From positions 3,241,501 through 3,305,500 of the forward strand of contig NZ_CP111085.1 in assembly GCF_026278345.1 (NCBI RefSeq): a stretch of DNA of 64,000 nucleotides, in the 5' to 3' direction. Positions within the stretch are counted from its first letter, which is position 1; each line of letters starts with the position of its first letter. Origin of the DNA: Tellurirhabdus rosea (lineage in GTDB: Bacteria > Bacteroidota > Bacteroidia > Cytophagales > Spirosomataceae). A model generated the notes under the pieces. That model saw only the letters and a program-made list of their open reading frames with translations, was not told where the DNA came from and ran no database searches. The position numbers and the translations under genes are program-made. This document shows positions 60,295-64,000 of this stretch, piece by piece.

Positions 60295-60357
60295 AAAGTA
60301 AACCGGCGGAACAGAAACGCCCCCGGATGCGGTTAATGGGTCAACGTTTTCCTGAAT

Positions 60358-61317
60358 ATGCCCGTCATTCGTCACTCCGCTTACCCCGGTCCGCCGCGTT
60401 ATCTCTACAACGGACACCTGCAAACCGTTTATCCCAGCCTGTTCCGGAAAGTGCCGGGCGTCACTTACGAACGCGAACGGCTGACCCTTTCCGACGGCGA
60501 TTTTGTGGACCTCGACTGGACCGACCGCCGGAGCCGCCGCCTGCTGCTGGTTACCCACGGGCTGGAGGGCGATTCGGGACGGCATTACGTGAAAGGCACC
60601 GCCCGGCTCTTTGCCGAACAGGACTACGACGTGCTGGCCTGGAACTGCCGGTCGTGCAGCGGCGAAATGAACCGCGCCTTCCGGTTGTACAACCACGGTG
60701 AGATCGGCGACATCGGGGAAGTCCTGACCCACGCCCTCCGTACTAAAAACTACGAAGAGGTCGTCTTGGTTGGCTACAGCATGGGCGGTAATATAACGTT
60801 AAAATATCTGGGTGTCCACGGAAAAACGATTCCGGATGTGGTACGCCGGGCCGTGGCCATTTCGGCCCCCGCCGACCTGCACGCCAGCGCCCGCCTTCTG
60901 GACCTTCCGTCGAACCGGTTTTACCGCAACCGGTTCATGAAAAAACTGGTCATCAAGATGCAGCAGAAAGCGGCGCTCTTTCCCGGCACGCTCGACATGA
61001 CCCGGCTGAACCAGGTGCGCGTCTGGCAGGATTTCGACGATTTTTTCTCCGCCCCGCTCAACGGCTACCGCAACGCGCTGGATTTCTACGACCAGGCCTC
61101 CGCCGTTAACTTCATGCCCGACATTACCGTGCCGACGCTGCTGCTCAACGCCCAGAACGACCCCATTCTGTCGCCGGAATGCTCGCCCGCCTGGCTGGCC
61201 GAACAACATCCGCATCTCTTTCTGGAAACGCCTGCCACCGGCGGCCATGTCGGTTTTCTCGTCCGCGGCGACCTCTACACTTACGCCGAACGGCGGGCGC
61301 TGGCGTTTTGTCAGTAA
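60358..61317 (+). CDS. Alpha/beta hydrolase, YheT/COG0429 family
   Basis: 319 residues. YLYNGHLQTVYPSLFRK is the characteristic N-terminal GHLQT motif of YheT/ABHD-type hydrolases. The oxyanion region THGLEGDSG, nucleophile elbow VGYSMGGNITLKY, acid in NAQNDPILS and His in TGGHVGFLV complete the triad. Eukaryotic relatives are lipid esterases, and bacterial substrates are unknown. It ends inside the left arm of the next palindrome. Confidence 0.92.
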   Translation: MPVIRHSAYPGPPRYLYNGHLQTVYPSLFRKVPGVTYERERLTLSDGDFVDLDWTDRRSRRLLLVTHGLEGDSGRHYVKGTARLFAEQDYDVLAWNCRSCSGEMNRAFRLYNHGEIGDIGEVLTHALRTKNYEEVVLVGYSMGGNITLKYLGVHGKTIPDVVRRAVAISAPADLHASARLLDLPSNRFYRNRFMKKLVIKMQQKAALFPGTLDMTRLNQVRVWQDFDDFFSAPLNGYRNALDFYDQASAVNFMPDITVPTLLLNAQNDPILSPECSPAWLAEQHPHLFLETPATGGHVGFLVRGDLYTYAERRALAFCQ

Positions 61318-61418
61318 GGTGTTTCTCGCAGATTTACGCGGATTCCAAGCGCAGATGATCGCGGAAGATTTTGCGAAAATCTGCGTGTAAAATCCGCGCA
61401 AATCTGCGAGAAACCTTA
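61315..61418. repeat. Intergenic long palindrome (copy 15), CGCAGATTT repeats
   Basis: Left arm 61315-61353 and right arm 61379-61418 pair with a few interruptions (AAGGTGTTTCTCGCAGATTT with its complement, CGCGGATT with AATCCGCG, GCGCAGAT with ATCTGCG). Each arm repeats the CGCAGATTT word. It begins inside the stop codon of the YheT-like gene and ends before the GTG start of the next gene. Confidence 0.85.
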
Positions 61419-61457
61419 CGCAATTGCTTAATTTTCTGTCTTTATACGCCAAAACCT

Positions 61458-63515
61458 GTGAGATACATCCTCCTCCTCTGGAGCAGTCTGCTCAGTTTTC
61501 CGTTACTGGCACAAGCGGTCATCAACCCGTCTGCGGTTACCATCGCCCGCGACCGCTGGGGTGTACCGCATATTTTCGCCAAAACGGACCCGGAGGTGGC
61601 GTACGGCCTGGCGTGGGCGCATGCCGAGGACGATTTCAAAACGATTCAGCTGGTGGCGCTCCCGGCCAAAGGGCTACTCGGGCGACATCTCGGGCGCGAC
61701 GGCGCGGCCATCGACTACGTCGTCGAACTCCTGCGGGCGCACGAACTGGTCGAACAGCAGTACGATACCCGCCTGTCGCCGGAGTTCAAAGCCCTGATTG
61801 CCGGCTATCTGCAGGGACTGAACGATTATGCCCGAGCGCATCCCGACGAGGTGCTCGTCAAAGGGCTTTTCCCGGTCACACCGAAGGAATATATGGCGGC
61901 GGTGGTGCTGTCGTTGTCCGTTATTTCCGGCGTAGACGAGGTGTTGAAGGCGGTTTTTGCAGGGAAAGTACAACTGGCTCCGTTCAGGGCGGCGGGTTCC
62001 AATGCCTTTGCGATCAGCGGACGCCGCACCACGGACGGGCAGACCTACCTGGCCATCAATTCGCACCAGCCCCTCGAAGGCCCCGTGGCCTGGTACGAAG
62101 CTCATCTGTGCAGCGAACAGGGCTGGAACATGCTCGGCGGACTGTTTCCGGGCGGTCCGGTGATTTTTCACGGCGTCAATGAAAACCTCGGTTGGGCGCA
62201 TACCGTCAATTATCAGGACAAAATCGACGTCTACCAACTGGAAATGAACCCGGCTAACGACCGGCAGTACCGCTTCGACGACCAATGGGTAACGCTGGAA
62301 GAAAAAACGGTCCGGCTCCGGGTGAAGGGCCTGCCCATTGCCGTTGGCCGAAAGGCGTACTGGAGCCGCTACGGGGCGACGGTCAAAACCGACAAGGGCG
62401 TTTTTGCCATACGGATGGGGGCCAACATGGACCTGCGGGGCATCGAACAGTGGTACCGGATGAACAAAGCCCGCAATTTCGCTGAATTCTACCGGGCGCT
62501 GAAAATGCTGGCGATCCCCGGCTTCAACATCGTGTACGCCGACCGGACCGATACGATTTTTTACCTCAGTAACGGGAAAATGCCGCTTCGGAATCCCGGC
62601 TACAACTGGAAGGAAACTCTGCCCGGCAATACCTCCAAAACGCTCTGGACCGCTTTTCACCCGCTCAGCGATCTGCCGCAACTGCTCAATCCGCCCAGCG
62701 GGTTCGTGTTCAATACCAACAATACCCCGTTTAACGCCACCGGCCCGGCCGATAACCTCAAACCCCGCGGTTTTGACCCGACCATGGGCTACGAGCGCCT
62801 GGACAACAACCGAAGCCGCCGTTTCTCGGACCTGATGCAGGAGCAGGGAAAAGTCAGCTACGAAGCCTTCAAACGCATCAAATACGATTTGCAACTGCCG
62901 GACAGCCTGCATTACAGCATCGACGTAAACGGCCTGTTCCGGCTAAACCCGGCTAGCTATCCCGACATCAGCGACGTCATCGACACGCTCCGGACCTGGA
63001 ACCGCACTGCAACCGCCGACAGCCGGGGGGCCGCACTCTTTCTGCTGTTTTATCAGTACTGGCGCGACAGAAGCGACGAACTGACCGGTAAGCGCCTGTC
63101 GCCGGACCAGCACGCGGAAGGGTTGCGGTACGCGAAGGCGTATTGCAAAAAGCACTTTGGACGGTCGGAGGTCACGCTGGGCGAACTGCAGAAACTCGTT
63201 CGCGGCGACCGGGTACAACCGCAGTCGGGCATCCCGGATGTGCTGGCCGCCATGCACGCCGAGCCGTACAAAAACGGACAACTGAAAGCCGTTGCCGGTG
63301 AATCGTACATCCAGTTGGTCCGATTTCCGCACAACGGGCTGCCCATTATCGAAACGGTCAACTGCTTCGGGGCAAGCAATCGGCCGGACAGCCCGCATTA
63401 TGCCGATCAGATGGACCTGTTCGGGCAGCAGAAAACCAAGCCCATGACGCTGGACAAGGCGACCGTGCTGAAAGAAGCCGTGCGCGTGTACCAGCCGGGG
63501 GCCGTTCAGCCTTAA
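61458..63515 (+). CDS. Penicillin acylase-family N-terminal nucleophile hydrolase
   Basis: 685 residues from a GTG start (VRYILLLWSSLLSFPLLAQ), chosen because it begins a signal peptide, whereas the upstream ATG frame is translated palindrome. The precursor pattern is typical: an alpha region (DRWGVPHIFAKTDPEVAYGLAWAHAEDDF), then autocleavage at the Gly-Ser in GSNAFAIS (Ser about residue 181 becomes the nucleophile), then the beta chain with NENLGWAHTVNYQDK. Relatives hydrolyse amides such as acyl-homoserine lactones or beta-lactam side chains; the substrate here is not known. Acts in the periplasm. Confidence 0.92.
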   Translation: MRYILLLWSSLLSFPLLAQAVINPSAVTIARDRWGVPHIFAKTDPEVAYGLAWAHAEDDFKTIQLVALPAKGLLGRHLGRDGAAIDYVVELLRAHELVEQQYDTRLSPEFKALIAGYLQGLNDYARAHPDEVLVKGLFPVTPKEYMAAVVLSLSVISGVDEVLKAVFAGKVQLAPFRAAGSNAFAISGRRTTDGQTYLAINSHQPLEGPVAWYEAHLCSEQGWNMLGGLFPGGPVIFHGVNENLGWAHTVNYQDKIDVYQLEMNPANDRQYRFDDQWVTLEEKTVRLRVKGLPIAVGRKAYWSRYGATVKTDKGVFAIRMGANMDLRGIEQWYRMNKARNFAEFYRALKMLAIPGFNIVYADRTDTIFYLSNGKMPLRNPGYNWKETLPGNTSKTLWTAFHPLSDLPQLLNPPSGFVFNTNNTPFNATGPADNLKPRGFDPTMGYERLDNNRSRRFSDLMQEQGKVSYEAFKRIKYDLQLPDSLHYSIDVNGLFRLNPASYPDISDVIDTLRTWNRTATADSRGAALFLLFYQYWRDRSDELTGKRLSPDQHAEGLRYAKAYCKKHFGRSEVTLGELQKLVRGDRVQPQSGIPDVLAAMHAEPYKNGQLKAVAGESYIQLVRFPHNGLPIIETVNCFGASNRPDSPHYADQMDLFGQQKTKPMTLDKATVLKEAVRVYQPGAVQP

Positions 63516-63539
63516 ACCAGAACCAAACCACGAAGCATT

Positions 63540-64000
63540 TTGAAAATAACTTACCTCGACGCGTACGCCCTCAATCCCGGCGACCTTGACTGGGCACCGC
63601 TGGAAACGCTCGGCGACGTGACCTTCTACGACCGTACCGCGCCCGAAGAACTGCTCGCCCGGGCTGCGGAAGCCGACCTGCTGCTGGTCAACAAGATTCG
63701 CTTTTCGGCGGAAACGCTGGCCCAGTTGCCCCGCCTGCGTTACATCGGCGTCACGGCTACGGGCTACGACATTATCGACGTAAAAGCCGCCCGGGAGCGG
63801 GGAATTACGGTGACAAACGTGAAAGGATACAGTACGGAATCGGTCGCCCAGCACACCTTTGCGCTGCTGCTTGAACTGGCCTACCGTACGTCCGTGCATG
63901 AGGCCAGCGTCCGGGCGGGCGACTGGGGTCGTCAGCCGGATTTTTGCTACTGGAAAACGCCGCTGGTCGAACTGGCCGGAAAAACGCTCGGGCTGGTTGG
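63540..64000 (+). CDS. D-isomer 2-hydroxyacid dehydrogenase, 3'-truncated by the window edge
   Basis: 153 residues visible from a TTG start (LKITYLDAYALNPGDLDW) 24 bp after the acylase stop; there is no stop codon before the right edge. The catalytic-domain N-terminus reads DLLLVNKIRFSAETL and RLRYIGVTATGYDIIDVKAARERGI, then NVKGYSTESVAQHTFALLLEL and LAGKTLGLVG at the start of the NAD-binding loop. This matches the 2-Hacid_dh family (glycerate/lactate/phosphoglycerate-type). The close spacing suggests co-transcription with the acylase. Confidence 0.9.
   Translation, partial: MKITYLDAYALNPGDLDWAPLETLGDVTFYDRTAPEELLARAAEADLLLVNKIRFSAETLAQLPRLRYIGVTATGYDIIDVKAARERGITVTNVKGYSTESVAQHTFALLLELAYRTSVHEASVRAGDWGRQPDFCYWKTPLVELAGKTLGLV

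Noticed and set aside
61371-61457. ATG start for the penicillin acylase 87 bp upstream of the chosen GTG
   Set aside because: Those 29 residues translate the right arm of a palindrome and would bury the signal peptide.

Overview
The window is 64 kb of chromosome from a high-GC member of the Bacteroidota, most likely Cytophagales (Spirosoma/Larkinella-like). The evidence is proteins ending in type IX secretion sorting domains, a TonB receptor with a carboxypeptidase-like N-terminal domain, many Bacteroidota-style lipoproteins, and a TTG/TAnnTTTG-type promoter. The family placement is inference. There are 47 protein genes, of which the first and last are cut by the window edges. I see no rRNA, no canonical tRNA, no insertion sequence, no phage and no CRISPR.

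Layout. 1-4.8 kb: radical SAM fragment, two paralogous secreted proteins, a crotonase-fold enzyme, an NTF2-like protein. 4.8-12.7 kb: sugar metabolism (xylA, an Rpn-type nuclease gene lodged between xylA and xylB, xylB, trehalase, and a divergent otsA-otsB fusion). 12.8-27.7 kb: housekeeping and envelope genes, including an M23 peptidase, S9 and M28 peptidases, YifB/ComM, a nitrilase-acetyltransferase pair, a methyltransferase and an AsmA-like giant. 27.8-31.2 kb: a Ro60/TROVE locus. 31.1-42.1 kb: GmhA, Wzi-like protein, Upp, TonB receptor, ManC, ThiL, cytochrome b5-like protein and an N-acetylglucosamine-kinase-like protein. 42.2-46.9 kb: one 1,563-residue surface protein with Ig-type repeats. 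47.5-51.4 kb: FAD/2Fe-2S reductase, M3 peptidase, DUF1003 protein and a small lipoprotein. 51.6-57.3 kb: a surface-glycan cluster (epimerase, GT-C enzyme, propeller glycosidase-like protein, two GT2s). 57.5-64 kb: lipoprotein metalloprotease, small proteins, YheT-like hydrolase, penicillin acylase and a D-2-hydroxyacid dehydrogenase.

The most interesting locus is at 27.8-31.2 kb. A TROVE/VWA protein (Ro60/Rsr homologue) is followed on the same strand by a tandem array of five short RNA units, plus one 3' remnant, in 580 bp. Each unit has a variable outer stem of 6-7 bp that is paired in every copy, a conserved asymmetric internal motif (5' side UGCCGUAG, 3' side CGCCUGUUGC), a variable upper stem, and usually a tRNA-like insert. 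In two units the insert is a circularly permuted tRNA: T-arm, directly abutting acceptor 3' strand, tiny loop, acceptor 5' strand, UA, then D-arm. This is the architecture expected of bacterial Y RNAs (YrlA class), here as a diversified array instead of the usual one or two. A WYL-domain regulator diverges from the TROVE gene across a palindrome-rich promoter region.

The second notable signal is a family of about fifteen long imperfect palindromes lying directly after stop codons throughout the window. Their arm sequences differ completely from locus to locus. Arms are often built from short direct repeats, and many share a GCTCCGC/GCGGAGC core around the loop. No transposase for them is present here.
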